Source: JACZUI01 sp965216725
Lineage (GTDB): Bacteria; Actinomycetota; Acidimicrobiia; Spongiisociales; ZC4RG35
Assembly: GCA_965216725.1 (NCBI GenBank)
Contig: CBDCGI010000018.1
Location: 62,001 to 126,000 of the forward strand
DNA length: 64,000 nucleotides
Direction of reading: 5' to 3'
In this document: in pieces, positions 8,795 to 18,046 of the stretch
How the letters are laid out: each line of letters begins with the position of its first letter
Position numbering within the stretch: the stretch's first letter is position 1
The notes under the pieces: model-generated
The model's input: the letters and a program-made list of their open reading frames with translations, nothing else
Told to the model about the DNA's origin: nothing
The model's database searches: none
Program-made: the position numbers and the translations under genes

Positions 8795-8838
8795 CCGACG
8801 CTACCCCCTCCTTCGTTTTTTTGTGGGTCAGATGGGCT

Positions 8839-10116
8839 CTAGAACTGCTCCTCTTCAGTTGACCCGACCAGAGCCAGAGTCGACGCCTCCTCGCCGGCAA
8901 CTGCCTGGCTGACGAGGTCAAAGTAGCCGGCCCCCACTTCCCGTTGATGCTTGGTGGCGGTGTACCCCGACGACTCCATCGCAAACTCATGATTCTGGAG
9001 CTCGACGTAGGCGCTCATTCCCCGAGTCGCATAACCCGAGGCCAGGTCGAACATCGAAGCATTCAATGCGTGAAACCCGGCCAGGGTGATGAACTGGTAG
9101 CGATATCCCATCGAGCCCAACTCCTTCTGGAACCGACTGATCGTGTCAGTGTCGAGATGTGCGGACCAGTTGAATGAAGGCGAGCAGTTGTAAGCCAGGA
9201 GCTTGCCCGGGAATTGGGCGTGTATCGCCTCGGCAAACGCCCTTGCCTCTTCGAGATCCGGTTTCGCCGTTTCGCACCAGAGCAGATCCGCGTGCGGGGC
9301 ATAGGCGAGGCCGCGTGCGATGGCCGCGTCCAGTCCGTTCCTGACCTTGTAGAAACCCTCCGCGCTCCGTTCACCCGTGATGAAAACGCGGTCGCGCCCA
9401 TCGATGTCCGACGTGAGGAGAGTTGCCGCGTTGGCGTCGGTCCTGGCCACAACGATCGTGGGAACGCCCATGACGTCCGAGGCCAGCCGCGCCGCCTGCA
9501 GCGTCCTGATGTGTTGACCGGTGGGGATCAGCACCTTGCCCCCCATATGACCGCATTTCTTCTCGGCCGCGAGCTGATCTTCGAAATGAACTCCCGCAGC
9601 TCCCGCCCTGATGAATGCCTTCGTGAGCTCGAAGACGTTCAAGGCGCCCCCGAAGCCGGCCTCACCGTCGGCGACGATGGGCACAAACCATTCAATCGAA
9701 TCATCGGACTCCGACCAATGGATCTCGTCTGCACGACGCAAGGCGTTGTTGATGCGCTCCACGAGTTGGGGAGCAGAGTTGGCGGGGTATAGCGATTGAT
9801 CCGGATACACCTGGCCGGCGAGATTGGCGTCTCCTGCGACCTGCCATCCTGAGAGGTATATCGACCTCAACCCGGCTTTGACCATCTGGGTGGCTTGCCC
9901 ACCGCTGATGGCTCCAAGGGCATTCACGTAGTCCTCGCTCCACAACTGTTCCCAGAGTTTCAGCGACATCCGCGTCGCCAGGGTGTACTGCTCTCGGATG
10001 CTTCCTCTCAGCCGGACCACGTCCTCGGCGGAATAGGCACGGGCGACGCCATCCCAGCGCGGGTTGGTCGCCCATTCGTGTGCGAGGCGACTTGCCTCGG
10101 CCATGATCTGATTCAC
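8839..10116 (-). CDS. aceA: Isocitrate lyase
   Basis: Isocitrate lyase cleaves isocitrate to glyoxylate and succinate, the first step of the glyoxylate shunt. The 425-aa length is typical for the AceA subfamily, and the active-site signature KKCGHMGGKVL carries the catalytic Cys188. The GTG start follows GGGAGG. It lies 10 nt downstream of aceB, and together they form the shunt pair needed for growth on acetate, fatty acids or other C2 sources. Regulation by the divergent RamB-like protein is likely from position. Confidence 0.97.
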   Translation of the reverse strand: MNQIMAEASRLAHEWATNPRWDGVARAYSAEDVVRLRGSIREQYTLATRMSLKLWEQLWSEDYVNALGAISGGQATQMVKAGLRSIYLSGWQVAGDANLAGQVYPDQSLYPANSAPQLVERINNALRRADEIHWSESDDSIEWFVPIVADGEAGFGGALNVFELTKAFIRAGAAGVHFEDQLAAEKKCGHMGGKVLIPTGQHIRTLQAARLASDVMGVPTIVVARTDANAATLLTSDIDGRDRVFITGERSAEGFYKVRNGLDAAIARGLAYAPHADLLWCETAKPDLEEARAFAEAIHAQFPGKLLAYNCSPSFNWSAHLDTDTISRFQKELGSMGYRYQFITLAGFHALNASMFDLASGYATRGMSAYVELQNHEFAMESSGYTATKHQREVGAGYFDLVSQAVAGEEASTLALVGSTEEEQF

Positions 10117-10126
10117 GGTTCCTCCC

Positions 10127-11680
10127 TTAGTCGATCAGCTCGTACGCGGGCAGAGTCAAGAATTCGGTGAATTCGGGGCCCAAGGCCACGTCCTCGAACA
10201 CCTTGCGGGCGGCGTTGAGCAGCTCGACGTCCACCTCGGTTGTTGCCTCGATGACTGACACAACATCGCTGGCGATTTCGCGCACGAGCGGCTCGCTGAC
10301 TGCGATGCCCTCTGTCGTGACGACTCCGTGGCGTGCCCATTGCCAAATCTGTGACCTGGAGATCTCGGCGGTGGCGACATCTTCCATGAGATTGTCGATG
10401 GCGGCGGCTCCGGTGCCGGAGAGCCAGGCCACCAGATACCGGATGCCCACGGAGATGTTCGTGCGGATCCCGTCCATGGAAACCGACCCCTCAAAGTCGA
10501 GATCAAGGAGGTCCGAGGCAGTGATTCTCACGTCGTCTCGCTTCCGCTCGATCTGATTGGGCTTTTCGCCAAGGACCCGGTCGAACTCCCTCCGGGCCAC
10601 ATCGACCAAGTCAGGATGGGCCACCCATGTGCCGTCACAACCGGCATCCGCTTCTCGCGCCTTGTCTCGACCGACTTCGGCTATTGCGTCGGCCGTGACC
10701 TCCGGTTGGCGCCTGTTGGGGATGAACGCCGACATGCCTCCGATGGCATGAGCCCCGCGGCGATGACACGTCGCCACCATGAGCTCGGTGTAGGCATGCA
10801 TGAAGGGAACGGTCATCGTGACCTGCACCCTGTCCGGCAGGACAAAACCGGGGTCCTCGCGGAACCCCTTGATCAAGCTGAAGATGTAATCCCAACGCCC
10901 GGCGTTGAGCCCGGCCGCGTGGGGGCCCAATTCGAAGAGGATCTCGTGCATCTCGAAGGCAGCGAGCACGTTCTCAATGAGAACCGTGGCCTTGATCGTC
11001 CCCTGTTCGATCCCGAGTCGGTCCTGAGCCCAAACGAACACGTCGTTCCACAACCTCGCCTCCAGATGGGATTCGATCTTCGGCAGGTAGAGATATGGTC
11101 CGCTCCCGGCGGTGATGGCCGCCCTGCCGCCGTGGAACAGATAGAGGCCGAAGTCGAACAATGAGGCCGCCATCGGCGAGCCATTTACCAGGAAGTGCTT
11201 CTCGTCGAGATGCCATCCTCTGGGCCTTACGATCAGGGTGGCCGGGTCAGCTCCGATCTCATAGGTCTTCGTATCGGTTTCCAGGCGAAGTGTTCCTTGC
11301 TGAGCTTCGAGGAGATTCCGCTGGCCACCGAGGATGTTGGCCCATGTCGGAGTATTGGCGTCTTCGAAATCCGCCATGAACACCCGTGCGCCAGAATTGA
11401 GGGCGTTGATCATCATCTTGGCGTCAACCGGCCCCGTTATCTCAACGCGCCGGTCCTGAAGATCAGCCGGGACCGGGTCCACCGTCCAGTCACCATCTCT
11501 CACATGCCTGGTTGCGGCGATGAACCCAGGCCTCTCCCCGGCATCGAGACGGTCCTGTCGCCGATGTCTCGCATCCAGGAGTCTCCGCCGCCGCCACCCA
11601 AACTCCATTTCCATGTCCTCGAGGTACCGGACGGCTTCTTCGGTGAGGACGGCTTTTTCCAATGGCAACTTCTCGTTCAC
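10127..11680 (-). CDS. aceB: Malate synthase A
   Basis: Malate synthase condenses glyoxylate with acetyl-CoA to malate. The 517-aa size and sequence fit the AceB (type A) form rather than the about 720-aa GlcB. Recognisable blocks include FMADFEDANTPTWAN, VRPRGWHLDEKH and a TVPFMHAYTELMV stretch. The start is GTG with no convincing ribosome site, and the start codon overlaps an inverted repeat (ACAAGAA-N6-TTCTTGT) that is a likely operator. It is the first gene of the aceB-aceA unit and is divergent from the ramB-like regulator. Confidence 0.96.
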   Translation of the reverse strand: MNEKLPLEKAVLTEEAVRYLEDMEMEFGWRRRRLLDARHRRQDRLDAGERPGFIAATRHVRDGDWTVDPVPADLQDRRVEITGPVDAKMMINALNSGARVFMADFEDANTPTWANILGGQRNLLEAQQGTLRLETDTKTYEIGADPATLIVRPRGWHLDEKHFLVNGSPMAASLFDFGLYLFHGGRAAITAGSGPYLYLPKIESHLEARLWNDVFVWAQDRLGIEQGTIKATVLIENVLAAFEMHEILFELGPHAAGLNAGRWDYIFSLIKGFREDPGFVLPDRVQVTMTVPFMHAYTELMVATCHRRGAHAIGGMSAFIPNRRQPEVTADAIAEVGRDKAREADAGCDGTWVAHPDLVDVARREFDRVLGEKPNQIERKRDDVRITASDLLDLDFEGSVSMDGIRTNISVGIRYLVAWLSGTGAAAIDNLMEDVATAEISRSQIWQWARHGVVTTEGIAVSEPLVREIASDVVSVIEATTEVDVELLNAARKVFEDVALGPEFTEFLTLPAYELID

Positions 11681-11698
11681 AAGAAGTTAGTTTCTTGT
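11679..11698. promoter_or_regulatory. Inverted repeat over the aceB start, probable regulator operator
   Basis: ACAAGAA (11679-11685) and TTCTTGT (11692-11698) form a perfect 7-bp inverted repeat around a 6-nt centre. It covers the aceB start codon in the aceB/ramB divergent gap. Its place suggests control of aceB-aceA and perhaps autoregulation of the RamB-like gene. It does not match the RamB half-site of Corynebacterium glutamicum as I remember it (AGTTTGCAAA-like). Confidence 0.5.
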
Positions 11699-11762
11699 TA
11701 CTTCAGACTCCTGGCATGCTGTGGCCGATGAAAGATCGGGTGATCTTTTAGCAAGGAGAGAA

Positions 11763-13211
11763 ATGGCCAATCCTGACACCTTGGATCCCATGCTGCTTGG
11801 GCGGTGGGTACGGCACTACCGAAAACGGGCCGGGATGACGCTCGACGATCTCGGCCAGCAGGTGGGTCGGCCGGCGCCCCACCTTTCTCTTCTCGAGAAC
11901 GGAAAAAAAGAGCCTCGCATCAACCTTCTCATGGATCTCGCGGCTGCTCTGGAGGTGTCCCTCGATGACTTGCTTGCGACGGATCCCCCGTCAAAACGTG
12001 ACGAGCTGGAGATTGCCCTGCATCGGTCGCAGAGCGGAACCCTGTTCGAGACCTTGAATCTCCCTCATATCAAGCCGTCAACCAAGTTGGACGACACAAC
12101 CCTCGCCCACATCGTTGGCGTCCACGAGGCACTACGCGAGAGGTCGAGCCTCGAGCACGCAAGCTCAGACCAGGTCAGAAAGGCGAACGGTCTCATGGCT
12201 GCTCAGTTATCCGAGAACGGCGCCTATCTCGAAGACGTCGAAGACGCAGCGTCACACGCTCTTGCCGCATCGGGGTACCCGGGTGAGGGCCCCTTCAACT
12301 CGCGCAACCTTGCCGACCTCGCCGCCCACGCGGGTTTTGACATCGTCCACATCGACGATATGCCACCGTTTGCACGGTCGATCATCGACCTCGAGTCCAA
12401 TCGGATATACATCGCCCAGCGCGACGAGCTGAAGACCCGACAGGCTCGGAAGGCGATCCTGCAGACCCTTGCCGGGTTCCTCTTGAGCCACGACAACAAC
12501 CCTGACCTACAGACCTTCCTCAAACAGCGAATGGAGACTGCTTACTTCGCCGGCGCTGTGCTCGTTCCCGAGTCGGCGGTTCTCAATCGGCTCGACGAAT
12601 CCAAGAAGGCCCACGACATCGACGTCGAAGATGTCAAGGAGCTCTTCTACGTTTCTTACGAGATGGCGGCGTGGCGAACCGTCAATCTGCTCACCAGGCA
12701 TTTCGACATCCGAAGCCATCTCCTGGTCACTGATGAATTGGGGACGATTCTCAAGGGTTACGCCAATGATGGGCTCCCCGTGGATCGGGATGGTTATGGA
12801 GGCATGGAAACTCAAACCGTATGCAGACGATGGGGTGCCCGATCGACCTTCGATTCACGCGATCGTTACGACGCTCACCACCAATTCACCGACACCCCGG
12901 CGGGGACCTTCTTCTGCTCAACCCACATCGAGACGACCAGTGACCCTGTGAAGGCGATCACGGTTGGTGTGAGTTTTGGAGACGCACGATGGTTTCGGGG
13001 TCGCGGCACCGACAGACGTGTGTCGTCGGAATGTCCCGATCCATCATGTTGCCGGACCCCACCGGAAGAGCTCAATCGGAGATGGCAGGACAAGGTCATC
13101 GTGTCGGCGCGGTCTCAGAGCCGAATCCTGGGGATGCTTGCTGCGGACCCCTACCCGAAGGTGGATCTGCCTCAGGCATTGGCTGTGGTCGATAGTCACG
13201 CAGGTGAATAA
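11763..13211 (+). CDS. ramB: RamB-like XRE/short-chain fatty acid regulator
   Basis: This is a transcription factor of the RamB/ScfR family, which controls acetate and glyoxylate-shunt genes. The 482 residues comprise an XRE helix-turn-helix at about 10-65 (MTLDDLGQQVGRPAPHLSLLENG). An ImmA/IrrE-like central domain follows, then the family's C-terminal region with a Cys cluster (SSECPDPSCC). The zinc HExxH of ImmA proteases is not seen; the corresponding place reads LAGFLLSH, so it is probably a sensor rather than a protease. I chose ATG 11763 because AAGGAG lies just upstream; an in-frame GTG at 11721 is the alternative. It is divergent from aceB, the expected target. Confidence 0.9.
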   Translation: MANPDTLDPMLLGRWVRHYRKRAGMTLDDLGQQVGRPAPHLSLLENGKKEPRINLLMDLAAALEVSLDDLLATDPPSKRDELEIALHRSQSGTLFETLNLPHIKPSTKLDDTTLAHIVGVHEALRERSSLEHASSDQVRKANGLMAAQLSENGAYLEDVEDAASHALAASGYPGEGPFNSRNLADLAAHAGFDIVHIDDMPPFARSIIDLESNRIYIAQRDELKTRQARKAILQTLAGFLLSHDNNPDLQTFLKQRMETAYFAGAVLVPESAVLNRLDESKKAHDIDVEDVKELFYVSYEMAAWRTVNLLTRHFDIRSHLLVTDELGTILKGYANDGLPVDRDGYGGMETQTVCRRWGARSTFDSRDRYDAHHQFTDTPAGTFFCSTHIETTSDPVKAITVGVSFGDARWFRGRGTDRRVSSECPDPSCCRTPPEELNRRWQDKVIVSARSQSRILGMLAADPYPKVDLPQALAVVDSHAGE

Positions 13212-13243
13212 GGCCGAATCTCGCCGACCAGGATGCGACTTCG

Positions 13244-14725
13244 CTAGCTCACAAACTGGCGCAGCTCCGCCGCCAGCTTCTTGAGCGATTCGTGGTGAAC
13301 GTACATCATGTGCCCCGCTTCGAAGTAGGACATGGTCACGTTCTCCCGGCGCCCGGAGTCGAGTCCGAGGTGGCTGAACGTGTACTCGGTGGCGAACGGA
13401 GGTGTCGCCAGGTCGAAGTAGCCGTTGGCGACGTACACGCGCAATGGCGATCGCGACATCACGTCACGAAGCTTCTCCGAGGTATCGACGTACCGACCCT
13501 TGAAGTCCTCGTAGTCCCAGGCTTCGTGTGTCTTCATCGACAGCACCTCGTAGAACTCGTCCGCCTCAAACCCAAGCTCGCCTCGTAGCCAGGAGTTGAG
13601 GCTCGCGGTAAAGGCGCCTGTCACCACATCTGCCGATGGATCAGTCTCCATCGAGTCTCCATCCGCGAATCGCTCGGTGCCGGTGTATCGGGAGTCGAGT
13701 CGGCCCACCACCAAACGTTCGTCACGTAGGAGTTCCTTCACAAAGCGCATGATGTGAATCCGAAGGTCGTAACGATCGATGTAGTCCGTGCCCAAGCCCG
13801 TGTACTCGGCGACCTTGGAGAGCACCTTGGCCCGCTCCTTGTCATCCAGCCGATCTCCTTGGGCGAGGGCCGTCCAGTAGGGCCCCATCGCGTACTGCTC
13901 GACCTCGGAAACGAGATCGGCGAGCCCCTTCGACTGATGCTTCTTTGCCAACTTGCCGTGGTACCAGGCCGTAGCGGCGTAGGCGGGGAGATACAGCATG
14001 GCGGGCAAATCGTTACCCGGGTCGAATACCCACGTCTTCTCCTCGACGCCGATGGTCTGGAAGTTGAGAACACTCGAGATGAGGATCAAACCGTTCAACT
14101 CGACGCCATGCCGAGTGAACAAGGTGTGGGCGATGGCAGCTCCACGGGTGGTGCCGTAGCTCTCACCGGCGACATACTTGGGCGACTGCCAGCGGTCGTT
14201 TTGGTTGAGGTAATCGACGATGAAGTCGGTGAACGCCTCGATGTCCTTTGAGAAATGGTGAAAGTCTTTTGTCTTATCCTCAGGCGCCGCCGTGGAGAAC
14301 CCGGTGCCGATGGCGTCCACCATCACCAGATCGCATTTGTCGAGAAGCGACTCCGGGTTGTCGATCAGCCGGCCTGGAATCGAGGCCCGCATTCCGTCGG
14401 CGTCGAACTCAACACGTCGTGGGCCGAACAGTCCGAGGTGGAGCCAAACAGTCGACGACCCCGGACCACCATTGAAAGCAAAGAGGACGGGACGCTCCCG
14501 CGCATCCGCACCGTCCTCTGTGTAAGCGACGTAAAAGAAGACGGCCTTCTTGTCATCATCACGCTTCATGACCCGGGTCGCCGCGGTCGCTGTGTACTCG
14601 ACTTTGCGTCTGCCGAACTTCCCGGTGTAGCTCCTGGTGACTCGCTTCTCTTCCACCTCCGGAAGCTCAGTCTTCGAGTCGGGAGATTTGTCTTCTTTGC
14701 TGCGGCCGTTCTCACTCATGGGCAA
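13244..14725 (-). CDS. S10 family serine carboxypeptidase-like protein
   Basis: This 493-aa alpha/beta hydrolase of peptidase family S10 would remove C-terminal residues from peptides. The oxyanion region FNGGPGSS (84-91), nucleophile GESYG (S189), acid D438 (GYFDLATP) and H472 (EAGHMMY) form a complete catalytic set. No signal peptide is visible, so it may act in the cytosol. Two starts are possible, TTG 14725 or ATG 14719. It begins 16 nt after pdhC on the same strand and may be cotranscribed. It is convergent with the ramB-like gene, and no terminator is obvious in the 32-nt gap. Confidence 0.92.
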   Translation of the reverse strand: MPMSENGRSKEDKSPDSKTELPEVEEKRVTRSYTGKFGRRKVEYTATAATRVMKRDDDKKAVFFYVAYTEDGADARERPVLFAFNGGPGSSTVWLHLGLFGPRRVEFDADGMRASIPGRLIDNPESLLDKCDLVMVDAIGTGFSTAAPEDKTKDFHHFSKDIEAFTDFIVDYLNQNDRWQSPKYVAGESYGTTRGAAIAHTLFTRHGVELNGLILISSVLNFQTIGVEEKTWVFDPGNDLPAMLYLPAYAATAWYHGKLAKKHQSKGLADLVSEVEQYAMGPYWTALAQGDRLDDKERAKVLSKVAEYTGLGTDYIDRYDLRIHIMRFVKELLRDERLVVGRLDSRYTGTERFADGDSMETDPSADVVTGAFTASLNSWLRGELGFEADEFYEVLSMKTHEAWDYEDFKGRYVDTSEKLRDVMSRSPLRVYVANGYFDLATPPFATEYTFSHLGLDSGRRENVTMSYFEAGHMMYVHHESLKKLAAELRQFVS

Positions 14726-14741
14726 GAGACGGTAGCTGGGG

Positions 14742-16037
14742 TCAACCTGCCAAGAAGAGCGCCGGCTCCTCCAAGTTCTCGATCACTCTGGCCATGAATC
14801 TGCGCCCTTGGCCGCCGTCGATCACCCGATGATCGTATGAAAGAGATAGAGGCATCACCAGTGCTATCACCAGGTCACCGGATACGACAAGCGGCTTCTC
14901 CCGCGCCCTCCCCACGGAAAGGATCGCGGTGGTTCCGTGAGGAACGATCGGAGTGCCGTGCCCCCCACCCACCGCACCGATGTTGGACACCGTGAACGTC
15001 TGACCGGTCAGCTCCTCGGGAGACAGCTTCCGCTCCTTGGCGCCCCGCCCCAATCTTTCGACGTCGCCGGCCAGCTCGATCACCCCCTTGCCCGCTGCGT
15101 CCTTGATCACGGCCACCAAGAGACCATCGGGCGTATCGACGGCGATCCCAATGTCATGTCTCCCGTGAAGGACCACGTTGTCACCATCCAGCGTGGCGTT
15201 GAAGTCGGGGAACTCATCGAGGGCGGGCAACACGGCCTTCACCACCAGTGCTTCCAGCGGAATCTTCACGCCGTGCCTCGTGCCCAGAGCAGACCTGACG
15301 TCGAGCAGCCGACTGGCATCGACATCGTCGAATGTGGTGACGTGGGGAATCTCCCGCCAGCTTTGAGCCATGTTGGCTGCGATCGTCCTCCGCAATCTGG
15401 ACATGGGCCGCGTTTCGGAGCCTTCAATCGGCCTCTCCGGGGCGGGCGGAGCCGGACTCGAGGCCTCGGTCGATGACGTGGCCATGTTCGCTTCAGCTGT
15501 GTTTTCGGAAGGCACTGCGGCAAGAACGTCTTCTCTGGTGATGCGACCTTGAGGACCGGACCCCGTCACCGCCGCCAGATCCACGCCTCGATCGCGAGCC
15601 AACTTCCGCACGACCGGCAGCGCCTTGACCATGTTTGCCGAATCGGAGTGCCCCCCCGACGGCACAAGGATCTCGGCCTCTTCAGAAAGGGTCCCCACGA
15701 TCGGGGCCACGGTCGTCATGGGATCGCCGGCCCGCTCAAGCTCAACTTCGGGCTCCGAGAGCTCAGGTGTGGCGTCGGCGCCGGGCTCGGAAGCCGGGCT
15801 CTCCTCCCCGATCACCACCAACACTGAACCGACCTCGATCACTTCGCCTTCCGCCCCGCCATGCCTCACGACAACACCTTTGTAAGGCGATGGAATCTCC
15901 ACCACCGCTTTGTCGGTCTCGACTTCGACCACCCCCTGGTCGGCTTCGACCTGACCACCCTCCGGAATGAGCCACCGAACTATCTCTGCCTCGGTCAGCC
16001 CTTCGCCTATGTCCGGAAGTCTGAATTCGCGTTCCAC
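14742..16037 (-). CDS. pdhC: 2-oxoacid dehydrogenase E2, lipoamide acyltransferase
   Basis: This is the E2 core of a pyruvate or branched-chain 2-oxoacid dehydrogenase. The 431 residues comprise one lipoyl domain with lipoylated Lys43 (ETDKAVVE), an acidic Pro/Ala-rich linker, and a peripheral-subunit-binding domain at about 133-168 (VRKLARDRGVDL). The catalytic acyltransferase domain has His403 in DHRVIDGG. The GTG start overlaps the E1beta stop by one base. E3 (dihydrolipoamide dehydrogenase) is not in the window. Sequence alone does not settle the substrate, and a branched-chain complex is possible. Confidence 0.93.
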   Translation of the reverse strand: MEREFRLPDIGEGLTEAEIVRWLIPEGGQVEADQGVVEVETDKAVVEIPSPYKGVVVRHGGAEGEVIEVGSVLVVIGEESPASEPGADATPELSEPEVELERAGDPMTTVAPIVGTLSEEAEILVPSGGHSDSANMVKALPVVRKLARDRGVDLAAVTGSGPQGRITREDVLAAVPSENTAEANMATSSTEASSPAPPAPERPIEGSETRPMSRLRRTIAANMAQSWREIPHVTTFDDVDASRLLDVRSALGTRHGVKIPLEALVVKAVLPALDEFPDFNATLDGDNVVLHGRHDIGIAVDTPDGLLVAVIKDAAGKGVIELAGDVERLGRGAKERKLSPEELTGQTFTVSNIGAVGGGHGTPIVPHGTTAILSVGRAREKPLVVSGDLVIALVMPLSLSYDHRVIDGGQGRRFMARVIENLEEPALFLAG

Positions 16038-17014
16038 TATCCCTCCAGGGCGGCCTTTGCCGCATCCACGATTCGATCGACACCAGGAAGGTAGTGCCCC
16101 TCGGAACGCTTCAAGGGAAAGACGGTGTCCCAGCCGGCGACCCGATGCACGGGTGCCTGCAATGAGTACAGCGCTCGCTCCGCGATCAGGGCGGCAACCT
16201 CAGCTCCGAGGCCAGCCGTGCGGGGAGCTTCGTGAACGACGACTGCACGTCCTGTCTTCTCGACCGAAGTGACGATTCCTGTTCGGTCGAGTGGTGAAAG
16301 CGATCGCAGGTCGACAACCTCGACCGAGTAGCCCTCTTCCTCCAGTACATCTGCGGCCGCTCGGCTCTCCTTGATCATCGCTCCCCACGAAATGAGAGTC
16401 ACGTCCTCGCCCTCGCGTTCCACACGCAGGGGGCCGATCGCGAGCGGGTCCGGCAGGTGGGATACTTCCTCCTTCACTGCGCGGTAAAGCCTTATGGGCT
16501 CGAGGAAGATCACCGGATCCGGATCCTCGATGGCAGCGGCGAGCAAACCGTACGCATCGCTCGGGGTCGATGGAACCACCACCTTGACCCCCGGTATGTG
16601 GGCGTAAATCGCCTCCATCGATTCTGAGTGATGTTCCGCAGCTCCGATGCCGCCTCCATACGGGATTCGGATCACCAGAGGGGAGGTGAACCGGTGGTTC
16701 GAGCGGTTCCTGATCCTGGCGACATGGTTGATTACTTGGTCGTAGGCCGGGTAAGAGAAGCCCATGAATTGGATCTCGGCAACCGGTCGGAGGCCGGCAA
16801 TGGCCATGCCGAAAGCGGCTCCTACGATTCCGGACTCGGCCACCGGGGTGTCGAACACGCGGTCTGAACCGTGCCGGTCGAGCAGGCCATCGGTAACCCG
16901 AAACACGCCGCCGGTCCGACCAATGTCCTCACCGAGCAACACCACCGACTCGTCTGCATCCATCGCTCGATCCAGTGCCAGGTTTATTGCTTGAGCGATA
17001 TTCAGGACGCTCAC
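16037..17014 (-). CDS. pdhB: 2-oxoacid dehydrogenase E1 component, beta subunit
   Basis: This is the beta subunit of the heterotetrameric E1 decarboxylase, 325 aa from the GTG that overlaps the E1alpha stop (GTGA). That start gives the standard N-terminus VLNIAQAINLALDRAM and the usual family length, whereas the longer upstream reading runs inside pdhA. Conserved blocks are LLGEDIGRTGGVF, VFDTPVAESGIVG and VVVPSTPSDAYGLL. Tight coupling on both sides (pdhA-pdhB-pdhC, each overlapping) fits assembly of one complex. Confidence 0.94.
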   Translation of the reverse strand: MSVLNIAQAINLALDRAMDADESVVLLGEDIGRTGGVFRVTDGLLDRHGSDRVFDTPVAESGIVGAAFGMAIAGLRPVAEIQFMGFSYPAYDQVINHVARIRNRSNHRFTSPLVIRIPYGGGIGAAEHHSESMEAIYAHIPGVKVVVPSTPSDAYGLLAAAIEDPDPVIFLEPIRLYRAVKEEVSHLPDPLAIGPLRVEREGEDVTLISWGAMIKESRAAADVLEEEGYSVEVVDLRSLSPLDRTGIVTSVEKTGRAVVVHEAPRTAGLGAEVAALIAERALYSLQAPVHRVAGWDTVFPLKRSEGHYLPGVDRIVDAAKAALEG

Positions 17015-18030
17015 GGTGCCTGCTCCTCCATCTGTTCGAGAAGAGGCAGCGTCGGTTCGGCGTACATACGGGCCAGCATCTCGTTTGCGGTTGGCTGCGG
17101 TAGGGCTTCGGCCCAGGCAACCGCGGCCTCGATGGAAGCTGCAGCTGATTCCTCCAGATGCGTTTGCCACGTCTCCGACCAGGCATCAGCCCGCTGCAAG
17201 AGACGTCGCACTCGGAGAATCGGATCTCGATTCTCCCAATCCCGGGCCTCGTCATCCGACCGGTATCGGGTCGGATCGTCCGCCGTGGTGTGGGGGCCCA
17301 TGCGGTACGTCAGCGCCTCGATGAGGGTGGGACCGCCACCCTGTCGTGCCCGCTCCGCGGCCTCGCTGACCACGGCCAGGACCCCGACCACGTCGTTTCC
17401 GTCCACTTGGACACCCGGCATCCCGTAGCCCTCGGCTTTCACGGCGATCGACTCCGACCGGGTTTGTGCCGACACTGGTTGCGAAATCGCATATTGATTG
17501 TTCTGACATAGGAACACCGTCGGTATTTGGAACACGGCAGCGAAGTTCAAGGCTTCGTGGAAATCGCCTTCCGAGGTGGCACCGTCGCCAAACGAGGTAA
17601 GAGCAATGCGATCTGCGCCTTTCAGCATCTCTGCCCAGGCAAGGCCAACGGCGTGGATCATGTGCCCGCCCACCGTGATCGACGGCGGGAGAACGTTGAC
17701 TTCGGATGATGGGCTGCCACCCCGCTCATCGCCCGTTCGCCCTGCGATTAGCAGCTCCCAGGTGTATCCGGCACGCCACATCAGGGCCGCGTCACGGTAC
17801 GTGGCCACAACCCAGTCCTCGTCGTTGAGAGCAGCTGCCGCTCCGATTTGAGCAGCTTCCTGGCCCCGGAAGGGTGCATATGTCGCCAGCCTGCCTTGAC
17901 GCTGCATAGCCATGCACTTGTCGTCGTATGACCGGGCCTCGACCATGTCGGCATAAAGACCCTTCAGATCCTCGAGGGTCACGGGCAAGCGATCGCGGAC
18001 GGTGCCGTCCGGTCTGATCAGGTTGAACAT
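17011..18030 (-). CDS. pdhA: 2-oxoacid dehydrogenase E1 component, alpha subunit
   Basis: The alpha subunit binds thiamine diphosphate and decarboxylates the 2-oxoacid. The 339 residues include the ThDP motif from GDG (148-150) to N177, with ATSEGDFHEALN between them. The phosphorylation-loop region TYRMGPHTTADDPTRYR is typical of the alpha2beta2 E1 class. No ribosome site is seen; TAACCT lies 8 nt before ATG, pointing to a leaderless transcript. It is the first gene of the pdhABC operon, which follows ftsK on the same strand after 16 nt. Confidence 0.95.
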   Translation of the reverse strand: MFNLIRPDGTVRDRLPVTLEDLKGLYADMVEARSYDDKCMAMQRQGRLATYAPFRGQEAAQIGAAAALNDEDWVVATYRDAALMWRAGYTWELLIAGRTGDERGGSPSSEVNVLPPSITVGGHMIHAVGLAWAEMLKGADRIALTSFGDGATSEGDFHEALNFAAVFQIPTVFLCQNNQYAISQPVSAQTRSESIAVKAEGYGMPGVQVDGNDVVGVLAVVSEAAERARQGGGPTLIEALTYRMGPHTTADDPTRYRSDDEARDWENRDPILRVRRLLQRADAWSETWQTHLEESAAASIEAAVAWAEALPQPTANEMLARMYAEPTLPLLEQMEEQAP

Positions 18031-18038
18031 TCTTCGCG

Positions 18039-18044
18039 AGGTTA
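18039..18044 (-). promoter_or_regulatory. Putative -10 element of a leaderless pdhA transcript
   Basis: TAACCT on the minus strand lies 8 nt before the pdhA ATG, and no Shine-Dalgarno sequence intervenes. It sits at the very end of ftsK, so pdhABC could be transcribed separately from ftsK. Confidence 0.45.
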
Positions 18045-18046
18045 GG

